Part shown: in pieces, positions 22,120-33,607 of the stretch | Numbering within the stretch: the stretch's first letter is position 1 | Layout: every line of letters begins with the position of its first letter | Assembly: GCA_039621445.1 (NCBI GenBank) | Contig: CP154954.1 | Location: 29,645,411 to 29,709,410, forward strand | Reading direction: 5' to 3' | Source of the DNA: Euglena gracilis | Lineage: Eukaryota > Euglenida > Euglenophyceae > Euglenales | DNA length: 64,000 nt | Position numbers and translations under genes: made by a program | Notes under the pieces: model-generated | What the model saw: the letters and a program-made list of their open reading frames with translations, nothing else | Database searches by the model: none | Told to the model about the DNA's origin: nothing

Positions 22120-22640
22120 CGCGAACATCGTACGATGATCCCGCCGAGCGTGAAGGGCAGGGAACAGGGCCAGGGCGACGAGGAGGGGGTCGTCTGCGGC
22201 GGTGAACTTCGTACGAGGATCCCGCCGAGCGCGAGGAGCAGGGAACAGGGTCAGGGCGACGAGGGAGGGGGTCGTCTGCGGCGGTGAACTTCGTACGATG
22301 TGCACGCCATGTTGAACGGCAGGGTTGATGATGAGGGCGATGGGCGAGGTGTCCTGGGGCAGAGGCGAAGTACTTCGTATGATGACCTCGCTGCGGGGAA
22401 CAACAGGGAGGGACAGGATGGCGACGAACAACAGGCTGAGTCGTCGGTGAACTTCGTACGATGACGTTGGGAGGCAGGGGATGGGGGCGACGGTGGCCCG
22501 GGGCGGGAGGTGGATGAGGGCGTGCCCGCTGGGGGGGCAGAGGCCGGGATGGAATGATGGGGGGATGAGGGCGTGCCCGCTGGGGGGCAGAGGCTGTGAT
22601 GGGGGATGAGGGCGTGCCCGCTGGGGGTTAAGTCGGAAGG
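22120..22640. repeat. Two short tandem arrays
   Basis: From about 22120 to 22460, units of 80-90 bp contain GAACTTCGTACGATGATCCC and AGGGAACAGGGCCAGGGCGA. From 22513 to 22640 the phrase GATGAGGGCGTGCCCGCTGG recurs three times. A similar phrase is at 13290. Confidence 0.85.
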
Positions 22641-22798
22641 GACCCCGGGGGTACCACCAGTTCACCATACCTAGGTGTGTCGTCGAGTCCTGGGACCTAT
22701 TCCATCATTTGTCCTCCTATCCTAATATAATACACTTTTGTTGTTTTCGGAGCCTGACAACGCACACAGAAAAGGTTATTCAAAAAGCAAAAAAAATT

Positions 22799-22800
22799 CG

Positions 22801-22831
<31 letters not shown>

Positions 22832-22842
22832 CATTGTTGTTC
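22799..22842. repeat. (GTT)n microsatellite
   Basis: About 13 GTT units with one interruption near the right end. Confidence 0.95.
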
Positions 22843-22863
22843 ATGTATGTACTTATGTAAGTG

Positions 22864-23060
22864 ATGTATGTATGTATGTATGTATGTATGTATGTATGTA
22901 TGTATGTATGTATGTATGTATGTATGTATGTATGTATGTATGTATGTATGTATGTATGTATGTATGTATGTATGTGTGTATGTATGTATGTATGTATGTA
23001 TGTATGTATGTATGTATGTATGTATGTATGTATGTATGTATGTATGTATGTATGTATGTG
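22864..23060. repeat. (TATG)n microsatellite, about 200 bp
   Basis: About 49 units of TATG with a single TGTG interruption near 22976. It degrades into TG/TA repeats up to about 23123. Confidence 0.98.
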
Positions 23061-23694
23061 AGTGTATGTATGTGTGTATGTACGCATGTGCATATGTATA
23101 TATGTATGTGTGTGTGTGTGTGCGTGTTCTTAACAATTTATGTGATTCTTTTTTGGTGGATTGCGTTAATTTGAGTTTCATTTTATTGCTGGACAGGATT
23201 TTTTGACAGAAAATATGCAGTTAAGCAAAACACAACAAAATTGATTTTTGGTTCTGATACCACCTGAGGTTTTTCCTATCAATGATTTCTATGCAGAGAT
23301 GAGCCCATGTTTGGCGGTCAATTCAAAGCCCCTTAGGCCGTTTAAAAAATTGGGGGGTTTAGTTGTCCTTTTTTGCAGCTAAATTTGTTGCTTCCCTGCT
23401 CAAATTCGACATTTTTAAAGCTTCTTGGAAGCACATCTGAGGTTCCATTTCGGGTGCGAGAGTTTGCAGCCAAAAGTGCCATTTTGTGCACTTTTTGGGC
23501 AAAAAATTCTCAAAAATGAAAAAAAAAGCAAAAAGCGCCGGAAGGAAAATTTTGACCTTTTTGGGTGGGGTCCATCCCCCTCCCCTCTTGTTTTGTCCGG
23601 ACCCCCCACCGGTTTGGGGAGGGACACCCTCCTTATATCGAACCCTGCCCAATCAAATGTGCAAATAAAGCCCTGGCACTAAAACCAACCCGAG

Positions 23695-23784
23695 CGATGC
23701 TGTTTGGATCGGCATGGCCCAATCCATATGGTGACACGGTGACAGGCGTGGCCGACCTGGGGGATGTGCTGAAGGAAGGCCAGG
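23695..23784 (+). CDS. Candidate internal exon of FSH1-like hydrolase, copy 2
   Basis: The frame reads AWPNPYGDTVTGVADLGDVL and then KEGQ, stopping in frame just beyond a GTTGAC donor at 23785. A segment of the form Y-x-D-T...G-V...L...L...G precedes the nucleophile block in FSH1-type hydrolases. Sequence between here and 24203 does not show the expected GFSQG nucleophile exon, so either that exon is missing or this exon belongs elsewhere. The start is set at AG 23693-23694 without strong support. Confidence 0.4.
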
Positions 23785-23925
23785 GTTGACTGACCTAACC
23801 GCTTTGTCCTGCAGACCCCCTTTCTTTTCACCTGTTTTGATGACGATAAACTTGACAGGCAAAAAATTCTAAATAAACACAATTATTTGTTCTTCCTGAA
23901 TTGTTCGCCATTCTGTTTTGGCCGG

Positions 23926-24035
23926 TTGGGATTTGCGTTGGTATTTGTGATGAAATCTGTGTTGTGATTTGTGTTGGGATTTGTGTTGAAATTTGTGTTG
24001 GGATCTGCGTTGGCGTTTATGTTGAAATTTGCGTT
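23926..24035. repeat. 12-bp minisatellite
   Basis: About nine units of GTTGGGATTTGT with variants (GTTGAAATTTGT, GTTGTGATTTGT). Confidence 0.9.
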
Positions 24036-24202
24036 TTTTTGGGATCTTGTTGGGATCCGAAGGGTTACCCCCATTTAATACCTTTTCCCAGCTGGTTGGC
24101 TGGACCCCCCTGGGGGTTAACTCATGGTGGGGGGTTAAGAATTTCCCTGTATGGCATTCCCAGGGTCCTTTTTCACACCAGGCTTATAATCGTTGCAAAC
24201 AG

Positions 24203-24299
24203 CTGCCCACCGCACCTTTCTTGCGCACACTTCGCATTCTCCGTCAGCCATGAAGGCGGTTCCCTGAGGACGCTGCATGTGTACTCCCTGCAGGATCCG
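24203..24299 (+). CDS. Penultimate exon of FSH1-like hydrolase, copy 2
   Basis: After the acceptor AACAG (24198-24202) the frame reads HFAFSVSHEGGSLRTLHVYS and then LQDP, ending in phase 0 at the donor GTATCT (24300). A strand of the type P/T-L-H-V-Y followed by the acidic D-P is the catalytic Asp region of FSH1-type hydrolases. It joins in phase with the last exon at 24689. The last four bases of this exon are where homology to window position 1 begins. Confidence 0.6.
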
Positions 24300-24688
24300 G
24301 TATCTCCCAGCCCCGCCCTGTTGGATGCGCGAAGGTTTGGCGGTGTGGTGAGGACAACATGCCATTGTGGCAGCAGTGGCACCCACAGTGCTAATGCGAC
24401 CGCGACCGCATGCTGGGAGAGTGAGGCATCGTGCATCGTTTTCTGGGCGTTCGTCACAGACGTGGTTTTTTGCGCCTCCGGGCGGTAAATGCTGCTTTTT
24501 TTTGCACGGCGGCCGCGGCGGAAAAGGGGTCACCGCGTCCGCGCCCATTTTGCTGCTTTTTTCGCATGCCTGACGGGGCGGAAAAGGGGTCTCCGTGTCC
24601 GCGGTCCTTCACAACAATCAGGTGAAGGCTTTGCAGGCCACCCCCCCCCCCACCTGTCGTGGGCTCTTTCTCTGCAACGTACCTGCAG

Positions 24689-24829
24689 GTCAACCCGGGG
24701 GCGATGGCCCAGCGGGTGGCGGACTGCTACGGGCCAGCAGCAGAGCGGTGGGTGCACGACGCCCCCGCCCACATCGTGCCCCAGACGCCCGCCGACCTCC
24801 AGCGCTACATCCAATTCCTGGGCCTGTGA
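24689..24829 (+). CDS. Terminal exon of FSH1-like serine hydrolase, copy 2
   Basis: Identical in length (141 bp) and reading to 395-535, with the same acceptor and stop. The upstream intron 24300-24688 differs from copy 1 mainly in a C-run. Conservation of the frame in both copies shows either recent duplication or selection. With 24203-24299 it encodes the Asp and His parts of the triad, so this copy keeps at least its C-terminal half. Confidence 0.68.
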   Translation, partial: VNPGAMAQRVADCYGPAAERWVHDAPAHIVPQTPADLQRYIQFLGL

Positions 24830-25033
24830 CGCCCGCCGCGACGTGCTCAACCTCTCAATTGTGCTCTCAACTGCATTGAGTGCAGGTGCACAAACGTCCA
24901 TTTTTCTGGTGTACATTACGCCTATTTGCCCCCTCGCACAGCACTTTTCTTCTTCTTTCCACACTCTTTTTCTGCTGTCTGTTTGCTTTTATAATTTCCT
25001 GGAATTTTTTTCAGTCCTCACCTGGATGTGGAA

Positions 25034-25308
25034 CAGGGGTTTTTTTTTTTAGTCTTGGACCCTCTCCCCCGGGGAGGGGGGTAGGGTGGGTGGGTCCCTT
25101 GGACCCCTCCCCCCCGGGGGGGTTGGGGCTGGTGGGTATATCTTTTTTGGCGCCGAAAATTTTGAAAACGGTGCTATTTTTAGCATTTTCGAGCAAAAGT
25201 GGGTGGTCCCCCAGGATCCCCCCCCCTGGGGGGCCCCCCCTTTGGGGGGGGGGGGGTGGGTGCCGCCCCCCCGTCCCTCCTCCCCCCCAGTCTAAAAAAA
25301 AAACCCTG
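25034..25308. mobile_element. Non-autonomous TIR element with perfect 8-bp TSD, duplication copy 2
   Basis: The element starts CAGGGGTTTTTTT and ends AAAAAAAAACCCTG. It is flanked on both sides by ATGTGGAA (25026-25033 and 25309-25316). It is the same insertion as 741-1016, carried by the segmental duplication, so the element was present before the duplication. Confidence 0.92.
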
Positions 25309-26339
25309 ATGTGGAAGCCCTGAGTAGGCTTCTGCTTAAGAAATATTGGTGCCTCCAGGGGGAACTGCAGCTGGCCCAAAGTCAGGGATCTGTTAGGCGC
25401 TGGGGAGAAGTTCTTGACCCCCAACCCAAAATGCCCTAAATGCCCATTTTTGGCTTTTTGGGGGGGGAGCAACCAACAAAAATCTTTAAACGTTTCAGCC
25501 CCCCCCCCCAACGCAAGGTATTAAAAAAAAAGTGGGTATTGACTAGTTTTTGGCTCCAAACCCCCCCACCCAGTGGGCGGTCGGCCAGGATTGGCTGAAA
25601 GTGACCACCTGGCACCAAAAGGCCAATTTTGGGGGGATTTTCCACCAAAATTCTTTGATTTTTGGCCATTTTTGTCCGACTGGCCAAAGTGACCAACCCC
25701 TCCCCCCCCCCCCCGGGGGAAGTGGGTGACTGGTTTTCGAAAAGTGACTGACAGGTTTTTGAAAGTGGAAAGTAACCCCCCAGGGGAGGTTGGTAAGCAG
25801 TGGTATGGTTCCGACCTGGGGGGGGGGAGACCCTCCCTCCTCCTCCCCGTTCACTCAATACCCTGCCGCCAAGAGGGAGTTTCTAGCTGGTGGACTGCCT
25901 TCAGCTCAGTCCAGTGGACCCCAGGGGCCTTGGGCAAAGGCCTGGCCCTGAGTAAACCCTTTAGAAGGAGCCGAGACAAGGATTTCAAGTAAGTTTGAAG
26001 GAAGACATCAGCAAGCGTGCATGCACATGGAGCTGCACACATCACCACCAATGGCGAAAGAGGGTTTCACAAAAGAAAGTGCACGGAACCGTCCCAACAA
26101 TAAAACAGCAGAACCATTTTGAGTTCAGGAATTTGTGAAAATGAATCATGAAGACCCGATCTCACAACTGAAAGAGAGAATCTTGCGAAGCAAGGCTTTG
26201 GTGCATTGGTGCGAGAGTATATCTGAAGGCAGGGCTGACCCCCCTGGGCTCCTGCCTGTCAGGCATAACTGTTTTTGAAGGCGAAAAAATTTCAAACATT
26301 TAGGTTTTAAGGGTTTTTTCGGGCAGGTTGGTTTGCTAA

Positions 26340-27423
26340 CCCGTGTTCCCAAAGCCCGAAACCACATCACAGCGGTGCACGACTCGGATTCAAGGCAGGC
26401 AAACAACAGGCCACACCCAGTGCGTCCTTCAACATCAATGCGCGTGTGCGCATTCCCTCCTTCCCACAGCCTGTGTCTATTTCCAAAAAATGTGCAGGCG
26501 CATTCTTTGAGGTTTCAAGAAATGCGCAGGTGCGCATTCTTCGGCCTTGATACTCAGTGACACCCCTGTTGTTTTGACCTTGGGAGGGCTGCGTCTCCAT
26601 GGCTGCAAGGTGCTCCTTCCCATGCTCATCCTGGGTTCACCAGGCCCTGCCCCCCCGGAAGCCATCAGCATGCATCGGTGAACACAAGGTAGCACACCCA
26701 GGTCCAGGTTGTCCTGCGTTGTCCGTGTTCCGCGTGCCGTGTGGAGTGTGCCGAGTGTGTGTCCAGCCACGCACTGTACCACAGTCGTCGGGAAACAGCT
26801 GTAAACAGCATGATACGTAGTTGAACCAGTAAACAGGGGGTAGTCCTTGTGGTCGTGTAATATCCAAACAGCTCATTTTTGTGGTGTTTACACCCAGTTT
26901 GAAAGAGACATCAAGCCATCTAGAATGCGCACCTGCGCACACCGCTTCCGAAATGCGCGGATGCGCATGTTCACTAAAACTGTCAGAATTTTGTAACTCG
27001 ACAAGAAAAGTGCACTCCCGGCCGTCTAAGTTGCACAGCACATTTTGAGTTTTCAACGTTTCTAGATTTCTGATGCATTTCTTGCAATCCGCATGGCCTG
27101 CTGGATCGGGGCAGGGGAAAGGGTTCTCGACTGACCCGGGACACCCGCGATGATCCTCACCTGCCCCTCTTGTCTAAGAACCAGGAAAGGAAAGCAGGGG
27201 ACTTTAAGGGACAGGAAAGGTTTTTTTTATTTATTTTCTTAAGGACCTTCCCCGTGCCGCGGAACCTTCCTTTTGGTCCCGCGGCACCGGGGAACCTGAG
27301 AATTGGCCCTCTTCAGGGACCAACTTAGGCCAGAGGTTAGGTTTCGTTTTGGGAAGATTTTTGAGTCGTCCGTTGGCCAGGGTTTGATATAAGGAGGGCG
27401 TACATGGTTTAGGTGGGGGGGGT

Positions 27424-27456
<33 letters not shown>

Positions 27457-28483
27457 TTGCCCGCAGGGGGGACGCCGCACCCCCCCCCCCCCCCACCTGC
27501 CAGGGGGTCCGGACCGACCCTCGGGGGGGTTCCCGGGGCCCCCCCCAAAAAGGGTCAATTTTTTCCTCCGGCGCTTTGCGCCAAAATTTTTTTGCATTTT
27601 TGGCACATTTTTGCCCAAAAAGTGCCCAAAATGGCACTTTTGGTCGTTTTGGGGGGTCAAAAATTTTCGGCCCGGCGCTTCGCGCCAGGCCGAAATTCGG
27701 TAACCCAGACCGCGCACCTGTTTAGGTGGGGGGGTGTGCCCCCCCCCCCCCCCCGCCGCCCCCCCCTCCTGGCCCGCAGGGGGGGTCCGGACCTCCCCCC
27801 CCCACCTGTCCTTATATCGAACCCTGCCGTTGGCCCCAAAAATGCCTGAATTCGGCCTAAATTCGTCCGCGGCCTCACTTCACCTTCACTTCACTCACTT
27901 CCCCTCACTCCTCCTTCGAAGATCGGGGAGCCCGACGGGAGGCCGATCGTAACCCTAACCCTATTTCAATCAATAACCCCGACTTTCCCCGGAAGGTTGG
28001 ACCCAGGTCCCACCATAACCCGCCCCCCTTGTCCAACGACCGGGCTTGTCTAACGACCACCCCCCCGGTCAGAGACGATCTTTTTGTATACTACGTTGGT
28101 TTGGCCAAAATTGCTAAAAAGTTGGTTAAAAAACAGTCAAAAATAGCCCAAAATGGCCTAAAATGGCCAAAGCCCCCCCCCCCCGATCCAACTATATGCC
28201 ACCCGTAGTTGGGAGCTGCCTCATTTTTTCCCCGATGTTGACCTGTTCTCGCCGAAAAATGCCAAATTTCCTTACCCATTTTCCTGTGTATCTTTCATGG
28301 AATGTGCTGGGACAGCAAAGGTTGTTTTTTTTTTTTCATTTGAGGACCGCCCTGAAGGAAAGAGGGTGCTGAACTGAACCTCGTCGAACAGAGGGGCTGC
28401 TCGGAAAGCTGGAAAGGGGGCGAACAAGTGGCCGCCGGGAGCTTTGCAGCCCAACTTCCCTGTCAGAAAGCCCCCGCCCCACA
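26340..28483. other. No gene recognised; palindromes and C-run elements
   Basis: Between 26440 and 26970 the word AATGCGCAGGTGCGCATT and its variants recur as short palindromes. From 27400 to 27830 there are long C-runs, two GGCGCTT(T/C)GCGCC hairpins (27567 and 27671) and TCCGGACC motifs. CCCTAA occurs twice near 27953 and is not a telomere array. Confidence 0.5.
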
Positions 28484-28751
28484 CCCATCCATTCGCATTC
28501 GCCACGCGCACCGCGTGGCGGACCGCGTTCCCCGGGTGTGCCCCGCGCCGCAGCGCCCGGGACACGCCGCGCGACACCGCCCCGGGCCCGCCCGCCAGGC
28601 CGCGGCGGCTGACCGCGGCCTCCGCGGCGGAGGCGGGCGACGGCGGTCTGCCGGCCCTGGCCGGCCCCGCGCCGCTCATGCGCCGGCGGCTGCGCCGGAG
28701 CTGCGACCTGGGGGTGCGGATGCCGTCCACCGACATGCTGCCCCCCGCCCG
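28484..28751 (+). other. GC-rich candidate exon, product unknown
   Basis: A 270-bp island of non-homopolymer GC-rich sequence with two open plus frames and one open minus frame. The plus frame ending LRRSCDLGVRMPSTDMLPPA runs to a GTGATG donor-like site at 28752 and looks the most protein-like. No family is recognised and no acceptor is certain. Confidence 0.3.
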
Positions 28752-29029
28752 GTGATGGCCCTGTGGCCCGGCGCTGTGGTTGACCCCCCCCCCCAACCCT
28801 CCCCCTGGTGCGTGGGGGCGGACTGGACCTCCCCCCTTTTCCAAATTTCTGGGGCGATTTTTTGGGTCAAATGTTACTTTGCCCAGTGCCATGGTGGGCA
28901 GGGGACCTCCCCCCCCGAGAAACTGTCATTCGTGTAAGTATGTTCAGTGTGCCTGCAACTGCCTGGTCAGGTTTGGTCCCAGTGTTCCGGTGGGATGGGA
29001 ACGGTGCCGGTGCCAGGGGTTGACCTCTG

Positions 29030-29240
29030 GCCGCCACCGCCGGCGTCTGCCCACCGCCGTCCGCCCGGATCTCGGAGCGGCGGCCGGCGGCTGGTGGTGG
29101 GCGCCCGCCGTGGATGGGTTGGTGGATGACGAGAAGGTGTTCGTGCTGACGCGCACCGCATCCGGCCGGTGCCGGCGGCAGATGCAAGGCGGATCCCGCC
29201 CTGCGCAGGCGGGCCGACCGCACGAGGTTCTGGGTCCAAC
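29030..29240 (+). other. GC-rich candidate exon, product unknown
   Basis: A second GC-rich island. One plus frame reads DGLVDDEKVFVLTRTASGRC and another continues ADPALRRRADRTRF, which would need a frame change. Composition suggests coding, but strand and frame are not settled. Confidence 0.25.
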
Positions 29241-32200
29241 TCATCCCCCCCCCCCCCCCTGGACAGAGCACAACCACTCCCAAAAGCCTTCATTTCTACC
29301 GTGCTTTACGCCTTTCTTGGAGACAGGAAGCAGGCTGTATTTTAGCCAAGTGCCGCCCCCCCGCCCCCGGGGGAGGTCCCTGCCTGGGCAGGCCCTCCAA
29401 GCCCCCAAAATCCGACCCCGCACCGGGGGGGGGGGCAGGGCACTCCGCCAAAAGTGCCTAGCAGGCACTCCGGCACCGAAGGTGCCGGAAGGCTTTAAAA
29501 AGGCCTATTTTCAAGGGAAATGGCCTATTTTCTGAGGAAAGTTCCTGGGCACAGGCCGAAATCCAACCCGGGGGGGGGGGGTAGTGCCTGCCTGGGCAGC
29601 ACCCAAGGGCACTCCGGACCCGGTAAAAAAAAGCCTAACAGGAAGTTAAAGACGGGTGTGTTTTGCACGGCCTTTCTCAAAGCGATGGCATTAAGTGCAT
29701 CACAGGGCCGGTGCCACTCCGATCCGGCTTTGGTTTGGCGGATGGCCCCCCTGGCCCCGCCGCCAAGCCCAGCATCCCGGTGTGACGCTTCTCGCTGCCT
29801 GGGCCCCAGTCCCCCCGGCCCAGCAGCTGCCTCCCTCTAGCGAACTGCCACCCAAACGGCGGCGGCTGCAGTGTGCCCCCTATTTCAATGGATGTAATGG
29901 ATGTTCTGTGCATTGGTTTGCCATTCATTCTCAGCGATTCTTGCGGTGCATCTCCGGGGCCCAATCTCCCACCTCGTCTCTGGCCCTCTTCATGGGAGAG
30001 AGTGGACAGCAGTGTCCAATGAACACCCTGTGTCTCCCCTTTGTCTAAACACCACCCATGCTAAGTGCCAACCCCCCAGTCCTTACCCATCTTGTTACAG
30101 GTCATCTTCTCGGGGAGGCGTCTTTTGTGTGTGTTTTTAAGAAATATTTCTCGGAAATTTTCAATTATAAGAATTTCTGAAAACTTATTTGGTGAGGTAT
30201 TGTTAATTTTTGATTCCAATTGCCAACTGTGGACTCCAAAAATAAAAGATTTGATTTGGATTTGGATTTGGAACGGATGGCCTCCAACGCCCAAAGTGGG
30301 CAGTACGTCCATCCCGGAAAATATTGGGCAAAGGGAGTGGTAGGGGAGAGGGAAAGGGTAAGCGGGACAGGTGTATAATCGGAAGTGGGAGTGGATTGGC
30401 TTCAACTGACACCCAACCACCAACCTCAGATCCATACAAAGCGTAGACAAGAGAATGCAGGCAAAATGTGATTGTGGTGGGTTATGAAAGCGAAAATTGT
30501 CACACTCAGATAGCAAAGTTTAGATGGCATTAATAACATGGCGAAGGCAGTCAAGCGAGGGCAGTGACTAGCACTCAGGCCATCAAATGACCCTGTCTTC
30601 CACAATCAACCGAATATGGGAGGACGCATAGTTGACAGTATCGGAATGCAAGCAAACCGTCCGTGCATGGGGTGTGTTCATGGGATGTGGTGCCACCTCC
30701 CCGGCCAAGACTACAGACACATCACTGGATGGTGCATGCCAAGGGGGGCTGATATCTGGGCACACACCATCGTAGCTTCCCAAGACACACGTCAACAAGC
30801 AAACCCACCAAGCATCTGCATCAAAAATGGCCACCATGGGGACACGCATGAGAGTGGCTGGCACACCTTTGAGAATGGCGGAACAAAAATTGGTGACATA
30901 CTTCACAGAGATTTGCAGACCTTTGTGGTCAAAGGCGAACCACAACCAAAAAAAAAAACCAGGCCCGAAGCGCTCACAACCAAGCCTGGAGGACACACAA
31001 TAGGGTCCAGGATCATCTTGAAACATGGCACCAGAGGTTTCCACTCCAGTGGCCAAGAGACCCAGCGGCGTGATGGTCACAGACTCAGAGTTTAGCTCAT
31101 GAAGCCCTGATAGAAACACAAAAGCCGAGGCAGCTAAAAAGGGGGGGGAATGGCGAAATGGAAAGGCCAATGAAAGGCCTCAAGCTTACAAAATGGACAC
31201 TTCGCTACGTCCAAAAATAAAAGAAGTAGTTCTTTTTTTGTGTGAAGCGTTGTATTTTTTTGCGGTTTCTTACCCATACCTTGGCGAAATGAGCACCCCC
31301 CCCCCCCGGTTCTTACCCATCTTTTCTAGACAGGGGGGAAACCTCATAGGTCCATAAGCAGCTGCTGCTTGACTGCCATGGATAATGTGCAGCTGTCAAA
31401 TGAATACGGAGCCATAGCTGCCTGTTTTCCTGCTGCATTTTGTGGTAGTAGTGGGCCTCTTCGTCATATAAAGTCATACCTCGGCCGCTTTGTCAAGCCC
31501 TCTTTTGCATGCCTGATGTCCATTGCACCCGGAGCAGTTGTTTTATTTAAGTTTTGTGACCCAATGGATCCTGGCCGAGCCCCAACCTCGGGTCCCTGAG
31601 TGGTCCCCTGAGTGGGTACCCACCGGAAGCGGGGTTTTGTTCTATTTTCGGCAAGAAGCGCCGGAAAAAATTTTTGGACCCCAAAATTGAACCCCAAAAG
31701 TGGGTCCCCGAGCCCCTCCCCCTGGTGGGCCTGGACACCCCACAGAAAAGGTCCTAAAAGACCTCTGGCCGGAGGAGGGTAACCCCCCAAAGCATTAACC
31801 CCCAGCATTATATTTGGATGGGATTTCAAGACCCTCGGGGGTATTTGTGGGGGATCAAGTTTTGGATTGCCTCTGTGACCTTCGCGTCAAAATGAGTCAA
31901 ATACCAAATTCATACCCAAATTTCAGTTGTACATTTCCTGGTTTCACCAAAGTGCGCATTTTTTTTGCCTAAAAATGGAGGATACAATCATTTGGTTGTT
32001 TGGTGGGCGTTACACTGCGGGGTTTCTATTTGCAGGGGTTAAGGCGTTGGTGGCTGGTTTGATGAGGGTGGCCACATTGCAATTGCTCACCCCGCCAAGT
32101 TGCCCATGCGAACTCCTTGCGCCACGTATGCTCAGGGATGTGTCTGGATGCATACGTCATCATTGAGAAGCGTGCATGAGCATGGAGGGGCAAGGAAGCC

Positions 32201-33545
32201 TGTTGACTTTTTCCAATCTCGTACGCATTTGCATATTTCTCATGCCTTGAATGCATATGGCTAAGGTGCATCCAAACACATTCATTTTTGGGTGAGGGCG
32301 TGTATGGGCCAGTCCGGGTGAAGTTAAGATACATGCAGGTTAAGGATGGTGCTCCATACCACGAATTGCGTCGTCCTTCGAACCAAGTATTCATACATAC
32401 CTCCCCCCCCCCTTGTCTAAGGACCCCCCTTGTCTAAGCACCACCCCCCTGGTTCTTACCCATATTTTGGCAAAATAAGCACCACCCCCCCGGTTCTTAC
32501 CCATCTTTTCCGGTGCTTAGACAAGGGGGGGTGAGGTAATCAGAACTCCATACTGAGTACGATGAATGCATTTCCCTTGGTGCCCACCGCCGTGAGCAAC
32601 CACGCACTGGATACTCAGCTTGCACGCACAATTCAGAGGGCCGACAGGGGCGAGTGTTGCTCTCATCGAACCTCTGCCAACGAGTTGTCCATTCGAGGCT
32701 GTGGTTGCATCTCTTTGTGGAAGGTGCTGCCCTGTCCACCATTTTCCCTCCCCGCTCCCTCGCCCACTTTCAGGCAGAGGGCAACCAATGGAAGACCCAC
32801 ACCCCCTTGGGGCAGCCAACATGGCTTTCGCAGTTGCAGGTCCAAAGAAGCTGGTTTTCTTTTTAGATTTCTTTGTCACGTTGTCATGGATAGACCACCT
32901 TTGTACATGCTTGATGAATGCAGATCTGTGGCGAGGGGTTCCCCCACCGGTGTGGGGTGGTTTCTCCCGGTCACCCTATAAATTTTAAATACAAAATGTT
33001 GAAGATGCCAAACTGAGATGAATAACAAAAAGTGATTTGCACAACATTGGATATATAGTTGTATTCGGACGCCCAGAGTTATTGGGTTTTTTTTTCCACA
33101 CTCATGCTGTTGATGTGGCATTGTGCCACAGAGGATATGCTGTTGCCACGTGCATGCCGTGGGTGTGTATTCCGCATGCATCTCTGTGTGTTTGTGTTTT
33201 CAGTGTACACTCTCTCCTACCACTGCTGCCGTCCCCTCGCACTGTTCTCTTCTCGCAAGGAATGAACATATAGCTACCAGGAAACTTATAGCTACTACCA
33301 ACAGGATCCTTTTTTTTGCTTCTTAGGGGAAACCCACCACCCCCGTATCCCCAAATTGTTTGCTCATCGTTGCTGCAAGTTTTTGTTTTCTGCGCTACCT
33401 AGTTGGTTGATCTTACATTTCAGCTGTTTCATGGCCCTTGTCTAATTGCACAAATTTCCAAGTTCCAATTTTTTTTCATTTTCCGGGTTAGTTCCAGGAC
33501 TTTTGAACTGCGGTTACACGCCGGCACTCTGTCGGCTCTGTAGAT
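29241..33545. other. No gene recognised
   Basis: Long non-coding stretch. It includes GGCACCGAAGGTGCCGG hairpins near 29470, a GCGCCGG-associated block at 31640-31700, and two small arrays of the phrase CTTGTCTAAGCACCACCCCC with CGGTTCTTACCCATCTTTTC (31280-31330, 32410-32530). No exon could be supported. Confidence 0.45.
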
Positions 33546-33607
33546 CAGGTGTTTTTTTTCAGTCCAAGGACCCCACCCTCCCCCCCTGGTCTTAAAAAAA
33601 TCCCCTG
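33546..33607. mobile_element. Minimal TIR element with 8-bp TSD (one mismatch)
   Basis: The 62-bp element starts CAGGTGTTTTTTTTCAGTCC and ends TTAAAAAAATCCCCTG. Flanks are CTGTAGAT (33538-33545) and GTGTAGAT (33608-33615). A related right end followed by GTGTAGAT occurs at about 34215-34230. Confidence 0.75.

Larger units (their letters stand above)
24296..26339. repeat. Segmental duplication, copy 2
   Basis: Direct repeat of 1-2049. Because window position 1 equals 24296, the true left boundary cannot be judged here. The right boundary at 26339 is sharp. Confidence 0.95.

Noticed and set aside
22776-23206. Long open frames of Tyr/Met/Cys/Val or Ile/His/Thr on both strands
   Set aside because: They are translations of the (TATG)n microsatellite and have no start context, splice signals or homologues.
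27950-27965. CCCTAACCCTAA-like words
   Set aside because: Only two units, in the middle of unique sequence; not a telomeric array.
28272-28892. 206-codon minus-strand gene
   Set aside because: Open on both strands because of high GC; it runs through C-runs and non-coding flanks, and no domain is recognisable.
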